Shown here: positions 35,897-48,084 of the stretch, in pieces
Numbering within the stretch: position 1 is the first letter of the stretch
Layout of the letters: each line of letters opens with the position of its first letter
DNA from: Casuarina equisetifolia
Taxonomy: Eukaryota; Streptophyta; Magnoliopsida; Fagales; Casuarinaceae
NCBI GenBank assembly: GCA_028551475.1
Contig: CM052358.1
Coordinates: forward strand, 6,140,501 to 6,204,500
Length of the DNA: 64,000 nucleotides
Direction of reading: 5' to 3'
Notes under the pieces: generated by a model
Database searches by the model: none
Seen by the model: the letters and a program-made list of their open reading frames with translations, nothing else
Told to the model about the DNA's origin: nothing
Translations under genes and position numbers: made by a program

Positions 35897-37530
35897 GAAA
35901 GTGGAGCAAAGATTTCATATGTAATAGTTCAATTGACGTTTGAGAAGCACGACAAACATCTAGAGTTCACCACAAACCAACAGTGCATACATAGGAACTC
36001 CTACTCTCCTTTTAACTCGATTGATATTCTATGCAACGAAATGCTGTTTATTTGCTTTTAAAAATAATTAAGATCTTTTAAGAATTTCATAGGATAATTA
36101 TATATATCTTAAACTCAAATCTATTATTAAAAAATGATTACTTATAATCATCCACACCATTTATGCATCTTTGTGCTTATCTTATCACGATTGAGAATCT
36201 AAAACTTTCTCAATTATCAAGATTGAGAATTTAAAACTTCCTCAATTATGAAAACCAAGCTAAGGTTTCAATCTCTTCAATAAGTATTTTTGTATCTTTC
36301 ATCTTGCTTCTTATTTATAGCCTAATTCTTAGCCTAGTATCATTTTTAGATTAGGTTTTGGATTTCCAAAACAACTAGGTTTTAGAGTCCTAAATTGATT
36401 AGACTTTGGATATTCTTCAAAACTACTCAATCTTCTTAATTAAAATAATCTAAAAATATATAAAAAAACTAATTGGGATTAAATCCCTTATTTAACACAC
36501 CCTAAGCACAATATCTTCATATTGTAAGCACCATCATCTGACCGAGTCTTTCTTATCAAGAACAATTTTTTTGTAAAAAAAAAATGAATAGATTTGCTCC
36601 TTTTTTCTTTTTTCTTTTTAATTTTCTTGTAAAAAAATAACTATTCAATTGACATCCTTGTTTATCCATCAATACTAATTGGTAGGTTTTAATATAAATG
36701 TCGTCCATTTCCAGGCTACTACTTATCAAAGATATCAATACTCAACTAATTCTATCTTTAGAATCTCATTATCATGGTCTCTACTTGATTCAATACCCAG
36801 TCGAGTGAAATCCTACTCCTATCTTAGGCTTGGTTTAACTAATTGTATCTAAATTCTATGCTGAATAAAGGATAGAAAATTACTTGATTTTGGCTTCTCT
36901 CACTTTTAGGTTTTGACATTAAAATAACACTTACGTTTATATAGAATTCGTGAATCATTTGCATCCCTCGTTTGTACTTTGTGATCTCCGGTATGTTTTG
37001 TACGCTTTGTCATTTATATTAAAGTAAAATATCATAATTAAACTTCAATTTCAAGGAATAAAAATATTTAGCAGGTCTTGCAAAGGACTACTTGGAATAA
37101 AGCATTTGCATATTTGTTCAAAGTAGTTATCTCAATATTTTTGAAGTGCTTGATATAAATGCTCTTGATGAGGACTATTCAATTATCAACTCTTGCTGGA
37201 TGGTGATCTCCGAGCCTTGCTTGTGCTAAAGAAGGAGACTCGCATAATGAGAACATAAGGTATTGGAAGAAATATGAAAATTGATTTTAAAAATATTCTT
37301 TTATCAAATTTCCTTATGGGAAAGGAAGCAACTTTCCATTTGACCTTCCTCAAAATTTCAGGTTAAGGACATAAACACATTATTTGATATATCTAACATA
37401 CACCCTTATGTCATAAATTCGTGTTCAGTCGTCTTTCTTCTCATGAAACAAGAGAAACCGTGTGTACTTGATGCTAACAATATATTCAAGTGTGGAATGT
37501 ATGGATATGAATTAGAGACATCTAAATATA
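35897..37530. other. AT-rich DNA, possible LTR-like piece
   Basis: No gene seen. The minus strand from 36497 starts TGTTAAATAAGGG and has CTATAAATAAG near 36310-36320, as an LTR would, but no far end, target duplication or second copy could be found. A 33-bp near-duplicate (GATTGAGAATCTAAAAC) occurs at about 36190-36245. Confidence 0.4.
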
Positions 37531-37539
37531 CTTCATCAA

Positions 37540-38608
37540 GAGGTTCATACAAATTTTGTTCCATTGCCTACAAAGTAAGGTATCTCTTTTGAATTTGCTC
37601 TATAATGTTCAAAATTTTGACTTTTTTAAGACAATTTTTTCTTTTATTTGGCATCTCATTGGTATGCATAATTTGATTGCATGCCATAAAGGAGAAAGCT
37701 TCAATGATTGATGATTCCCATGAAAATGTGGGTGCAAAATTTGAGATTCTTACCAATTAGAGTGACCATGTTCTTCGATCTTTGAGCAAAAGTGGCAAAG
37801 GAACAACCAATGAATCTTTTTGCAAGAGAGATTGAAAAGGGACACCAAGAAGGTCTCCTTTCTTTTAGAGTATCATTATGTCATACTTACTTAGTGTGGA
37901 ACATTGAGATAGAGATATCAGGGCCTACAGGCTTATCATTCTCTAAAATATTTGACAAAAAGTATAATTTAATTAAACTGAAAGTTGTATGCGACTAATC
38001 TTCTTGATGTAATGAACTCCTTATAAGATGCAAGATTGAATGGCTCACATCAAATCTTTAACTTTTTCTTTAGTCTATGTGCAATTTTTTAGATTTAAAG
38101 CAACACATTTGGTTTGAACTTCATTGTCTAACAGTATCATGAAAACATTGGATATATTTGAAACTTTAGGAATTAAGCCTATTTCGGTTTTATGTATGAT
38201 GGACCATATAACTTTTTTTTTAGGCATTAAATAGTTCATATCATTTTAATTTTTGGATGTGATGGCTCATTATTTTGACTTAATGACCTATTTCTTTCCC
38301 ATTTTTGGACATGATAGCCCATTTCACGTTGGCATGAAAGTTCAAGTATTTTTAATTTATTTTTTAATTCTACAAAGAATATTAGGACTTACATTTTTGA
38401 TTATTTTGGCCAAACAGAAGTGAAATGAAATAATATTTTTCTCAAACAAAGTGAAAAACATAGGCAAATGATTTCTACATGCAAAGTAAGATAAGGTAAT
38501 AATATGATTTTTTTTTCTACAAAGAATAGATACTAGGACAAATCAACATAATTTTTCATATCAAAAGACTAAGACAAAATTATGAAAGAAAACATGAGAT
38601 AAGAGATC
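37540..38608 (+). repeat. Block X, copy 1
   Basis: About 1.07 kb matching 41645-42726 nearly end to end, with small indels. It ends in both copies at ATGAAAGAAAA-ATGAGATAAGAGA. Short frames in it (68 codons at 37792) are not conserved as frames in the other copy. Its origin is unknown. Confidence 0.8.
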
Positions 38609-38639
38609 ATATTGACCTTTAGGGTACAATGGAGGTGGT

Positions 38640-39121
38640 AAAAAGAGTTTGTGGAAAATCTTATAAAATTAGTATTATGAGTTCATTTTTTTTTATTGGT
38701 GTTTCTAATTGATCTAAACATGCTTCGGGACAAACTATTGTTTTTCAACTCAAGCTTTTAAAAAATGTTTGATTAGAGTTATTGATTATAAAGAAAAAAA
38801 GAAAATCATATTGTTCAGATTCCAACTAATCATTTAAATGAACTCTTTACCTAAATTTTACTTTACAACTAATTACATATCTTTATTTAGACAAAAAATT
38901 TATGTGTTTTCACATTTAATGAGCAAAAAACTCATAAATGAAATATCAAAGAAATCTTGGAGATCTTTATAAAAAATTAAAAGAATCTTTCCTTCTATCA
39001 ACTTTACATGCCACCAAATTATTTTATTACTCATCATTCATGTTACAGAAATCTTGTTGATCATTGACAATTTTGTGAGCCCTTTGGATTCTTCTCGATT
39101 CATCAATAAATTCAAAATAGT
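38640..39121. other. Unassigned AT-rich spacer
   Basis: Between block X and the candidate solo LTR. Nothing recognised. Confidence 0.5.
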
Positions 39122-39408
39122 TGATTGAAGGCGGAGAATAGGATCACCGGAACCCTAACTTTGAATAGAACAGAGGAAGAACGACCATAAATTTTTATCT
39201 CTGTTATTGATCAAATCTCTCGTTAATTACATCCATGTACAATTAGGTTCTTTATAGAATTTACAATCAGATGAGAAAGGAAACAAAATCATATCATTTA
39301 CACAAAGGTTTGGTGAAAGATTTTGGCCAAGTTTCTCAGTCAGCGGCTGTTAGGGTTTAGGTCAACCCTGTCCCGCGCGTGGGCGAGTGGATGTGGTCTT
39401 CTCTAACA
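39122..39408 (-). repeat. Candidate solo LTR, 287 bp
   Basis: On the minus strand it starts TGTTAGAGAAGACC and ends CTTCAATCA, with a TATA-like TCTATAAAGAA about 150 bases in. Flanking five-base sequences ATAGT (39117-39121) and ATAAT (39409-39413) differ by one base, as an old target duplication might. There is no internal sequence and no second copy in the window. Confidence 0.45.
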
Positions 39409-39531
39409 ATAATAATTGTTAGAACAACTTGAATAGTATCTTTAGTATTTCTTTTACATTTAAATTTGTAAATTTAAACAACATATCTATTTCATCATTT
39501 AAAAATTACGTTAAGCAAATTATGGTTTAGG

Positions 39532-41036
39532 TCAGCATCATCAAACATAATTATTTTTCCACACGGAACTTCTTTTTGTTTATAGTTTCAATTTGGTTTA
39601 GATAATTATAAGTTCTATATAAGTAAGTTTAAATAATGTCATTTGTATTTTTTATTTTCTTAATATATTTATGTTTGAGTTTAAATAACCTGTACCTCAA
39701 GCTTTTACCATAGAAGTGTCGCGACGTCATTTCCACGTCGGAAATTCAGAGGGGGTCCTGGCTCGTAATATCATCCTGAAACGAGGGCGAGTGACTCGAC
39801 TGGGGGACCACATTAAAGAGCATTGGTTGGGGGACCACATTAAATGCAGTACACGGACAACCTGTTATCGGCCCCTGAGATGATAAGGCAATATTAGTTA
39901 ATAATTTACATGTAGGAATTAAATCTTTTATTTTCTTTCTCTTACTTCTATTATTTTAAAACATTTTTTATATGGCCATTCGGGCCTAAAATTATAAGAC
40001 ATTCAGTTTTTTTAAGATCATGCAGTGCAGTGCAATGATCTTTGGTTTCTGTTTCGAAGGCGGCAATCTTAGTAGATTTATTCTGGATTCATTTTTCAGA
40101 TCATACCATGTACAATGCTATTTTTAAGCCGTGAGCAAATTCTTTTTAATTCCTTTTTAAAATTATAATAGTGGCCGAAATCTTGTTGTCTCGGAGAAGG
40201 AAGATCTAGACTTCTCAAAGAGGCCCACTTTGTGCACATGTTCGTTCACTTTAAGTAAAGGTTAGAAGCTCCGTCAGATGCCCGAATTTGTCGGGTGTTT
40301 TGGGTTTCCATTTGCCTCTTAGAAGGAAACCCTACCCCCTCGTGGCCTTCGCAGCCGCACGCCTATTTTCATCGATTTCTGTCATCTTCTTCCTATCTTC
40401 TTCCTTCTCATATTTCGGCCTCTCTCTTTGACCTTAATCGTCTCTCTCTGTCTCTCGTCCCTTTCCGACCTTCTTGCCATACCCACCTCTTCATAGGCTC
40501 TGTCCAGTCTTCTGAAGAAACTCTTTAACATGAGATGCCGTAAAGTCTGTAACTTTTCAGTTTTGTTGGTCGCAAAGTTGATTCTTTGATTGTGAATCTA
40601 TGCGTTCTTTATTGTTTTTTCTTGTTTTGATGTGTTAAATCTATACCTTTTTTTTTTGACTTCCACTCCCTTTTTTTGATCTGTTAAATTCATAATTTCC
40701 TTAATTTTTTTTTTCTCCCATCTTTCTCTTGATCTGTTAAATCTATGAGTTCCTTCGTTTGATTTGCTAGATCTGAGTTCCTTCTTTTGATTTGCTAAAT
40801 CTATGAGTTCCTTCTTTTGATTTGCCAGATCTATGAGTTCCTTCTTTTGATTTGCTAAATCTATGAGTTACGTCTTTTGATCTGTTAAATCTGTACTTTC
40901 TGTTTTTGGGTTTTTTTTTTTTCTTTCCTTTTTTGGTTCTTGTCTCTATTGGGATCCATTAAATCTATGCCTTTCTTGATTTTGTTTAGGGTTTAAACCT
41001 ATACGTTCCTTGTTTTTGTTTGCGTTCCCTTCTTTT
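39532..41036 (+). repeat. Leader-like block (Y), copy 2 of 3
   Basis: Near-complete match to 21133-23060 from GGTCAGCATCATC to the TTTGCGTTCCCTTCTTTTC point, where homology stops. The short frame at 40530-40589 matches that at 22504-22563 with one residue changed. Confidence 0.85.
40745..40890 (+). repeat. 30-bp minisatellite in block Y, about 4.5 copies
   Basis: Same family as 22715-22940 but with TTTGATTTGCTAAATC and CTATGAGTTCC as the usual form. One unit is shortened. The different consensus shows that each array has been homogenised separately. Confidence 0.88.
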
Positions 41037-41073
41037 CCAATGATGGCTTGCCACATGTGATGTGTCTAGTCTA

Positions 41074-41820
41074 TCCAAAATAAAAAGATGATTGCACCCA
41101 AAAACGGGTAGAAAGAGACGTGAACCCCAAGAAAAATAATCCTGGGGTTTACAAAAAATAACCGTGTTTCCTCTAATGGGGCATTTTCACCTTAAGCTCA
41201 CCCGACTCAATGGTTAAAGAAACTAATAAATTTTATCCTACCTCAAGCCACATTTGAATATGTTTTGTCAAGAGGTTCTTGCAAGTTTTGTTCCATCGCC
41301 TCCAAAGTAAGGTACTCTTTTGATTTGCTTTACGATGTTCAAAATTTTGAGTTTTTTAAGACAACCTTTTCTCTTATTTGGCTTGTCATTGGCATGCATA
41401 ATTTGATTGCACGCCAAAAGTGAGAGAACTTAAATGATTAATGATCCAAAATAAAGGGATGATAGCACTCAAAAACAGGTAGAGGGAGAAGTGAACCCCA
41501 AGAAAAATAACCCTGGGGTTTACAAAAAATAACCGTGTTTCCTCTAATGGGGCATTTTTACCTTAAGCTCACTCGATTCAATGGTTAAAGAAACCTATAA
41601 AATTTTACCCTGCGTCAAGCCACATTTGAATATGTTTTGTCTAAGAGGTTCTTGCAAATTTTGTTCCATTGCCTCCAAAGTAAGGTGCTCTTTTGAATTT
41701 ACTTTACGATGTTCAAAATTTTGAGTTTTTTAAGACAACATTTTCTCTTATTTGGCTTCTCATTGGCATGCATAATTTGATTGTACGCCAAAAGTGAGAG
41801 AACTTAAATGATTAATGATC
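41074..41820 (+). repeat. 371-bp tandem duplication
   Basis: Two direct units (41074-41444 and 41445-41820) beginning TCCAAAATAAA. They include CCTGGGGTTTACAAAAAATA and the start of block X'. The units differ at perhaps 20-25 positions by eye. Confidence 0.88.
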
Positions 41821-42726
41821 CCGATGAAAATATGGGTGCGAAATATGAGATTCTCACCAGCTAGAATGACCAAGTTCTTCAATCTTTGAGTGAAAGTGGC
41901 AAAGGAACAACCAATGAATCTTTTCACAAGAGAGATTGGAAATGGACACCAAGAAGGTCCCGTTTCTTTTAAAGTATCATTATGTCATACTTAGTACAAA
42001 ACATTAAGATGGAGATATCATAGCCAATAAGCATATCATTCTCTAAAATATTTGACAGAAAGTATGATCTAGTTAAAGTGAAAGTTGTGTGCTACTAATC
42101 TTCCTAATGTAATAAACTCCTTATAAGATGCAAGGTTGAACAACTTGCATCAGATCTTCAACTTTTTATTTAGTCTACATGCAATGTTTTAGATTTAAAG
42201 CAACATATTTGGTTTCTTATTTGAAAGCTTGTTTGAATTTCGTTGTCTAACATATCATGAAAACATTGGATATATTTGAAACTTTAGGAATTAAGCCTAT
42301 TTTGGTTTTATGTATGATGGACCGTATTACTTTTGTTTTTAGGCATATTAGTTCATATCATTTTAATTTTTGGATGTGATGGCTCATTATCTTGACTTAA
42401 TGGCTTGTTTTTTTTCAAATTTTTGGACATGATAGCGCATTTCACATTAGCATGAAAGTCCAAGTATTTTTATTTTCTTTTTTCTTTTTACAAAGAAAAT
42501 TATGACTCACGCTCTTGATTGTTTTGAGCGAAAAGAATTGAAATGAAATAATATTTTTCTTAGACAGAAAGAAAAACGTGGGTGAATGATTTCTACATGC
42601 AAAGTAAGATAAGATAATGAAATGACTTTTTTTTTTCCACAGAGAATAAATACCAGGATAAATCAACATTACTTTTCATATTAAAAGACTAAGACAAAAT
42701 TATGAAAGAAAAGATGAGATAAGAGA
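41645..42726 (+). repeat. Block X', copy 2
   Basis: Second copy of 37540-38608, here fused to the 371-bp tandem duplication at its left end. With the Y blocks it gives the order X-Y-X'-Y'. Confidence 0.8.
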
Positions 42727-42920
42727 AGGAAGTGGTTGTTGAAGTTTGATTTGAGGGATTCAAAATGAACCTTTGAATGACAATTATGCTCATCTTTCAC
42801 AAATTATTAGTCGAATGCGAAGAGCTGTGTTTCTCCCCTCAATTATTTGGTATGACTCCTGATCCTGGACCAGGCAGATCCAAGTCGTGAGGGAAAAGCA
42901 TGAATTCGTTCAAACATGTA

Positions 42921-43030
42921 ATTCGTACAAACAACATATAAAGAGTGAGGAGGGAAAAGCATCAATTCGTACAAACATGTAAAGAGTGAGGAGGGAAAAG
43001 CATGTATTCGTACAAACATGTAAAGAGTGA
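42921..43030 (+). repeat. Short tandem repeat of 41-44 bp, about 2.5 copies
   Basis: Units beginning ATTCGTACAAACA start at 42921, 42965 and 43006, each followed by TAAAGAGTGAG. Confidence 0.85.
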
Positions 43031-43705
43031 GCGAAAAGCATATGCAGAACGGCGAGCCTCCACACCCAAACTACTGTACGCCAGCTCTCGTGGGATTTGT
43101 TGGGAGAACTTTCGCGTCTTCCAAGAACCTTCGCTTCCTTTACTCCTTTTCTCGTTCCACGCGGCTGCTCTCGTGCCCTGCAGCCAAGCACCATACGCTC
43201 CCACGCCAAAGCCACAGCCACAGCCACGTCTCTCTCCCCCCTCCCTTCACTCCCCGTCTCTGCTAAATGGCCCAATAAACAACCTTGTTTTGCTATCGAG
43301 TTTCCTTGTCCGTGGATGGCTTCTGTCATCCACTTGTTTATTCATGTTTTACGATTATAAATTATGAATGGCAGTATACAATATGACATTGTCTTCTGTT
43401 GATTTATCTGGACGAACATAACGAATTCATACCTTCATACCTGTTTGATTAACAAAAACTTAATTTAATAGTTATTATTACCAATTATGTAAAAAAATCT
43501 CACGTTACTAGATCGATTTACTTCTCTTAAATATAAATCCTTGAGTATAATTAAATAAGATAAAGAAACCCCATCAGCTGCATTTTTAACTAACTGATCT
43601 GAATATTGAGAAGTAAATCGCGGTAAAGGTTATTATCATCAAGGGGTGGCTGACACCCTAAAAATCTCTTGATTTGAGACTCGCGTTATTCGGTGCAGCC
43701 CTCAG
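43031..43705. other. GC-richer island and spacer
   Basis: 43046-43330 is clearly richer in C than its surroundings and has several overlapping open frames of 80-140 codons on both strands. The frames have no motif I recognise, and the base composition alone accounts for them. The rest is AT-rich spacer. Confidence 0.4.
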
Positions 43706-43707
43706 CG

Positions 43708-45800
43708 ACACCTGTACCTCCAGCTTTTACCATAGAAGTGTCGCGACGTCATTTCCACGTTGGAAATTCAGAGCACAGAGCCCGAGTCCCTGGCTCGTAA
43801 ATTCATCCTGAAACGAGGGCGGGTGACTTGACTGGGGGACGGCATTAAAGAACGCAGGGTAAATGACCAAAGCAGTACACAGACAACCTGTCACCACCCG
43901 CCAGCCTGCCCGCTGATCTAAATCTTTGAATACCTTTTCTTTGACCTGAAATTAATTCTAATTTTCTTTTCGCCCTGAAGTTCTATATATTTGTACTAAT
44001 TTTTACCTGCTTAGAAGCGAAAACATCCACATCCTTTTGATCTTAATCGTCTCTCCCCCTCTCTCTTTGCCCCTCCCTCTCAGGCCTCCGTTTCTTTCCG
44101 ACTTTATTGCCATACCAACCTTTCCATAGCCGCTGTCAGTCTTCTGAAGAAATGTACTTTAGCATGAGATGCCGTAAGGTCTTAGCTTTTCAGTTTTGTT
44201 CGTCGCAAAGTTGATGCGTTAAATCTATGTGTTTTTTGTTTTTTGTTATGGCTTCCACTCTCTTTTTTTTGATCTGTTGAATTTATAAGTTTCTTTTTTT
44301 TTTCTTGCTCTCATCTTTCTCTTGGTCTGTTAAATCTATATGTTTCTTCTTTTGATCTGCTAAACCTATAGGTTCCTTCTTTTGATCTGCTAAGCCTACG
44401 CGTTCCTTCTTTTGATCTGCTAAATCTATACTTCTTTTTTGCTTCTTCTTTTTTCTTTGGCTCCCATCTCTCTTTTGATCTATTAAATCTATGCCTTATA
44501 CGTTCCTTGTCTTTGTTTGTGTTCCTTATTTTTTTTCCCTTAAAGTCTGTAGCTTTTCAGTTTTGTTGGTCGAAAAGTTTTCTCTTTGATTGTTAATCTA
44601 TACATTCTTTATTGTTTTTTCTTGTTTTGATGTGGTAAATCTATACTTTTTTGTTTTTTTTATTATGGCTTCCACTCTCTTTTTTGATCTGTTGAATTTA
44701 TGTTTAAATCTATGTGCTTTGTTTTTTAGGCTCCCATCTCTCCCTTGATTTGTTAAATCTCTACATTACTTCTTTTGATCTGCTAAATTTATATGTTATT
44801 TTTTTATTTTTTTATTTTGGCTCCCATTTCTCTTTTAATCCATCAAAAACTATACGTTCTTTTTCTTTTTCGTCTTTTTTGTCTCCCTTCTCTCTTTTGA
44901 TCCAGTAAATTTATGACTTTCTTGATTTTGTTTAGGGTTTAAATCTATAAGTTTCTTGTTTTTGTTTGCGTTCCCTTTTTTTTCTATAAAGTCTGTAGTT
45001 TTCCAGTTTTGTTGGTCGCAAATTGGTTCTTTGATTGTTAATCTATACGTTTCTTATTTCTTTTCTTGTGTTGATGTGTTAAATCTATATTTTTTTTTGT
45101 TGCTCCCTTCTCTTTTTTGATCTATTAAATTTATGTCTTCCTTTTTTTTTTCTTATGTTTTTTTCGCTTGATCTGCTAAATTTATACCCTTTTTTTTCTT
45201 TTTTACTTTAGCTTCCATCTCTCTTTCTATCCGTACATCTATGCGCTTTGTTTTCCTGACTCCCCATCTCTTCCTTGGTTTGTTAAATTTCTACGGTCTT
45301 TCTTTTGATTTGCTAAATTTATACGTTTGTTTTCCTTTTTTGTTTTGGCTCCCATCTCTCTTTTGATCCAATAAATCATTCCTTTCTTGATTTTTTTTGG
45401 GGTTTAAATTTATACGTTTCTTATTTTTGTTTGGCTTCCCTTTTTTTCTGTAAAGTCTAGCTTTTCTGTTTTGTTGGTCACAAATTGGTTCTTTGATTGT
45501 TAATCTATACGTTCCTTATTTTTTTTCTTGTTTTTATGTGTTAAATATATATTTTATTTTTGGGCTCCTCTCTCTCTTTTGATCTGTTAAATTTATGCCT
45601 TCCTTATTTTTTTCTTTTGTTTTTTTAGGCTCCCATCTCTCTTTCGCCTTCGTTTTTTTGGCTCCTATCTCTCCCTTGATTTGTTAAATTTCTACGTCCC
45701 TTGTTTTGATTTGCTAAATTTATACGCTTCTTTTTCCTTTTTTGTTTTGTCTCCCATCTCTCTTTTGATCTATTGAATATCTATGCATTCCTTTGTTTTT
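43708..45800 (+). repeat. Leader-like block (Y'), copy 3 of 3, expanded
   Basis: Matches the other Y blocks from CCTGTACCTCCAGC. Its T-rich part is expanded: the segment around CTTTTCAGTTTTGTTGGTC recurs near 44190, 44555, 45005 and 45460, a higher-order repeat of about 370-460 bp, each period ending in units related to the 30-bp minisatellite (clearest at 44330-44430). The short frame seen in copies 1 and 2 is broken here by a one-base loss after 44180. Confidence 0.75.
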
Positions 45801-45969
45801 TGTTTTGATATTATTTATGCTCCCATCTGTCTCTCTGTTTATTAGTATTATTTATGCATGCTTACGGGAAGTAGTTGTTGATAGAAGGATAAACCTATGG
45901 TTGATATAGTTGGATAGTGTGATTGGTGTCCATTATATTGTAGTAGTTGCATTGTGGAAAATAATATAC

Positions 45970-46275
45970 CTTTAGATGCCTTGGAGGAATTATGGCCATT
46001 AGACCAAGTCCAATAATTATTTTATAGGTAATTACAATGGTGTAGGTATCGAAGGAGCCACATAATTATATTGGACTTGGTACCAAATCCAATATAATTA
46101 TGGCTATTTGTAAAATAATTTACCTTTAGATGCCTTATAGAAATTATGGCCACTAGACCAAGTTAAATATAAATATTGGACCGAGTCCAATAATTATTTT
46201 ACAGAGAATTACAATGGCGTGGGCATCGAAGGAACCACATAATTATATTGAACTTGGTAAAATAATTATTGGACC
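45970..46275 (+). repeat. 153-bp tandem duplication
   Basis: Two diverged direct units; TTTAGATGCCTT starts at about 45971 and 46124. Each contains ATCGAAGGA-CCACATAATTATATTG. Confidence 0.75.
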
Positions 46276-46324
46276 AAGTCAAATAGTAATTATGGCTATC
46301 TATAAAATAGTTAAGGCACTCTTA

Positions 46325-46885
46325 GGTTTGAAAAGGTACGGATTTCATTAGGGATGTAGCCAAAGAAGCCATTATCTCAAGGTCTAATGTCATAAGATTT
46401 GCTAGATTTAAAATAATGGTTGGTATTGATATTGTAAGTTCATTTCCTTGCAATATAATCCTAAGAATAAGTTATGAGAAAGTCAATAACCTATGAAAGA
46501 ACCAATGTCTTCCACAAGGACTTTGACCTTCAAAATATTTTTACTCATAAAAAGGGTCTTGGTGATTATCTTGTTTCCTATCCATTTAGGAATTGTTTGC
46601 AACACGTAGTTGTTGCTAATATCAAGAAACATTATTTCAATCCATGGAGAGGATATTGGTAGGGTGCTTGAGAATTGATTGTTTAATACCAAAGTAATCA
46701 AATCTCATAGCTCAAAGTGATTTGGGTAAATTTTAGCATATTGGTAAGGTGCCTGTGAATTGATTAATGTTTAATTCCAAAGTAAGTAAATCTCGTAGCT
46801 TGAAGTGATTTGGGAAAATTTCACCTTGAAGATGATTATTGCTTAAGTTCAAAACACTCAAAGAGATGCAATTAGCAATAAGTTA
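46325..46885 (-). pseudogene. LRR receptor-like protein fragment
   Basis: On the minus strand, interrupted frames spell leucine-rich repeats of the plant extracellular type: SLSVLNLSNNHLQGEI near 46830, NQFTGTLP near 46765, IMFLDISNN and TIPKWIGN near 46590-46610, and GFFGYIPNEI near 46350. The spacing and the L-x-x-N-N-x-x-x-G-x-I-P pattern fit receptor-like proteins (Cf/RLP class), which sense ligands at the cell surface. About 85 bases are duplicated in tandem inside it. Stops and frame changes, and the absence of a signal peptide or membrane segment, mark it as a relic. Confidence 0.7.
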
Positions 46886-46889
46886 TGAG

Positions 46890-47415
46890 TGTTTACTAAT
46901 TTTTAAACTTGTGGTTACTAGTGCTTACATGGCAAGTAAGCCTACTTGATTGTATAGGTTAAATTATTATTTTCATAACCCTATGGGTTAAATTGGAGTT
47001 ATAGTAAAGACAATTTACTTTATAAGGTCAAGTAGTTTAAGAATTAGCAAGTCTACTTGACCTTATAGTTTAGTTAGACTTACTATAACCCTGAGTTAAC
47101 TTATAGGGTTAAGTAATTTAAGGATTAGTAAGCATACTTAACCTTGTAGGTTAAATTGGGGTTTCCATAACCTTATAGGTTAAAGATTAAATTAGAGTTA
47201 TAAAAACTTCAATTTAACCTATAGGGTCAAGTAGGCCAGTAAATTCTTAATCGACTTGACCTTGTAGGTTAAATCATGGTTATAGTAAGTCCAATTTAGT
47301 TTAGAGGGTTAAGTTGTTTAAGGATAAGTAAATCTATTTGACTTGTAGTTTAAATTTAGGTTTCTATAGCCTTATAGTTTAGGGTAAATCAGGGTTATAG
47401 TAAGTGTAAATTGGT
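46890..47415. repeat. Degenerate array with GGTTAAATTNNNGTT units
   Basis: About four diverged units of roughly 110-125 bp, alternating TTAACCTATAGG-like and CCTTATAGGTTAAA-like pieces in both orientations. Unit borders are hard to fix by eye. Confidence 0.6.
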
Positions 47416-47517
47416 TGGAACTTGAAAAAAAAAATGTTATGACTTATGTCAAATTTAGTCATATCATTTTTTTTTAAATCCCAACAAATTTTGTAACATT
47501 TAAAATCTTCTTTAACC

Positions 47518-48033
47518 TTTTGCCACTTATCTTTTTAGAAAAGTTTTTGATAGGTTTAATTTCATAATTTATATTAATTTTATATATAAAGAGACGTGAA
47601 TTTATAGTTACTTTTCTTTTTGAGTTTCATGTTTCGTTATGTATAAAATTAACATAAGTTATAAAACTAAACTTGTCAAAAAGAAGAATTTTGCCACTTA
47701 TCTTTTTAGAAAAGCTTTTGATAGGTTTAATTTCATAATTTATGTTAATTTTATATATAAAGAGACGTGAATTTATACTTACTTTTCTTTTTGAGTTTCA
47801 TGCCTCTCTATGTATAAAATTAACATAAGTTATAAAACTAAATTTGTCAAAAAGAAGAATTTTGCCACTTATCTTTTTAGAAAAGCTTTTGATAGGTTTA
47901 ATTTCATAATTTATGTTAATTTTATATATAAAGAGACGTGAATTTATACTTACTTTTCTTTTTGAGTTTCATGCCTCTCTATGTATAAAATTAACATAAG
48001 TTATAAAACTAAACCTGTCAAATAGAAGAATTT
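47518..48033 (+). repeat. Three tandem 171-bp units, each with an inverted repeat
   Basis: TGCCACTTATC starts at 47521, 47692 and 47863, an exact 171-bp period. Within each unit, TTTGATAGGTTTAATTTCAT and the following ATAATTTATGTTAATTTTATA form the left arm, matched on the opposite strand by the segment from TATAAAATTAACATAAG to TTTGTCAAA at the right. Arms are about 39 bases with roughly six mismatches and a loop of about 50. This resembles a small MITE-like palindrome that later amplified in tandem. Confidence 0.85.
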
Positions 48034-48084
48034 CACCTAAGGTCATAAATCTAAATGGTTAGAGAAACTTAAATTTAGCATGAG

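Noticed and set aside
36130..36497. LTR-like piece (TGTTAAATAAGGG start on the minus strand, CTATAAATAAG inside)
   Set aside because: No matching end, no target duplication and no second copy in the window. Left as a note in the spacer entry.
42910..43367. Overlapping frames of 80-139 codons in the C-rich island
   Set aside because: Several frames on both strands are open together because of composition. None has a motif or a copy elsewhere.
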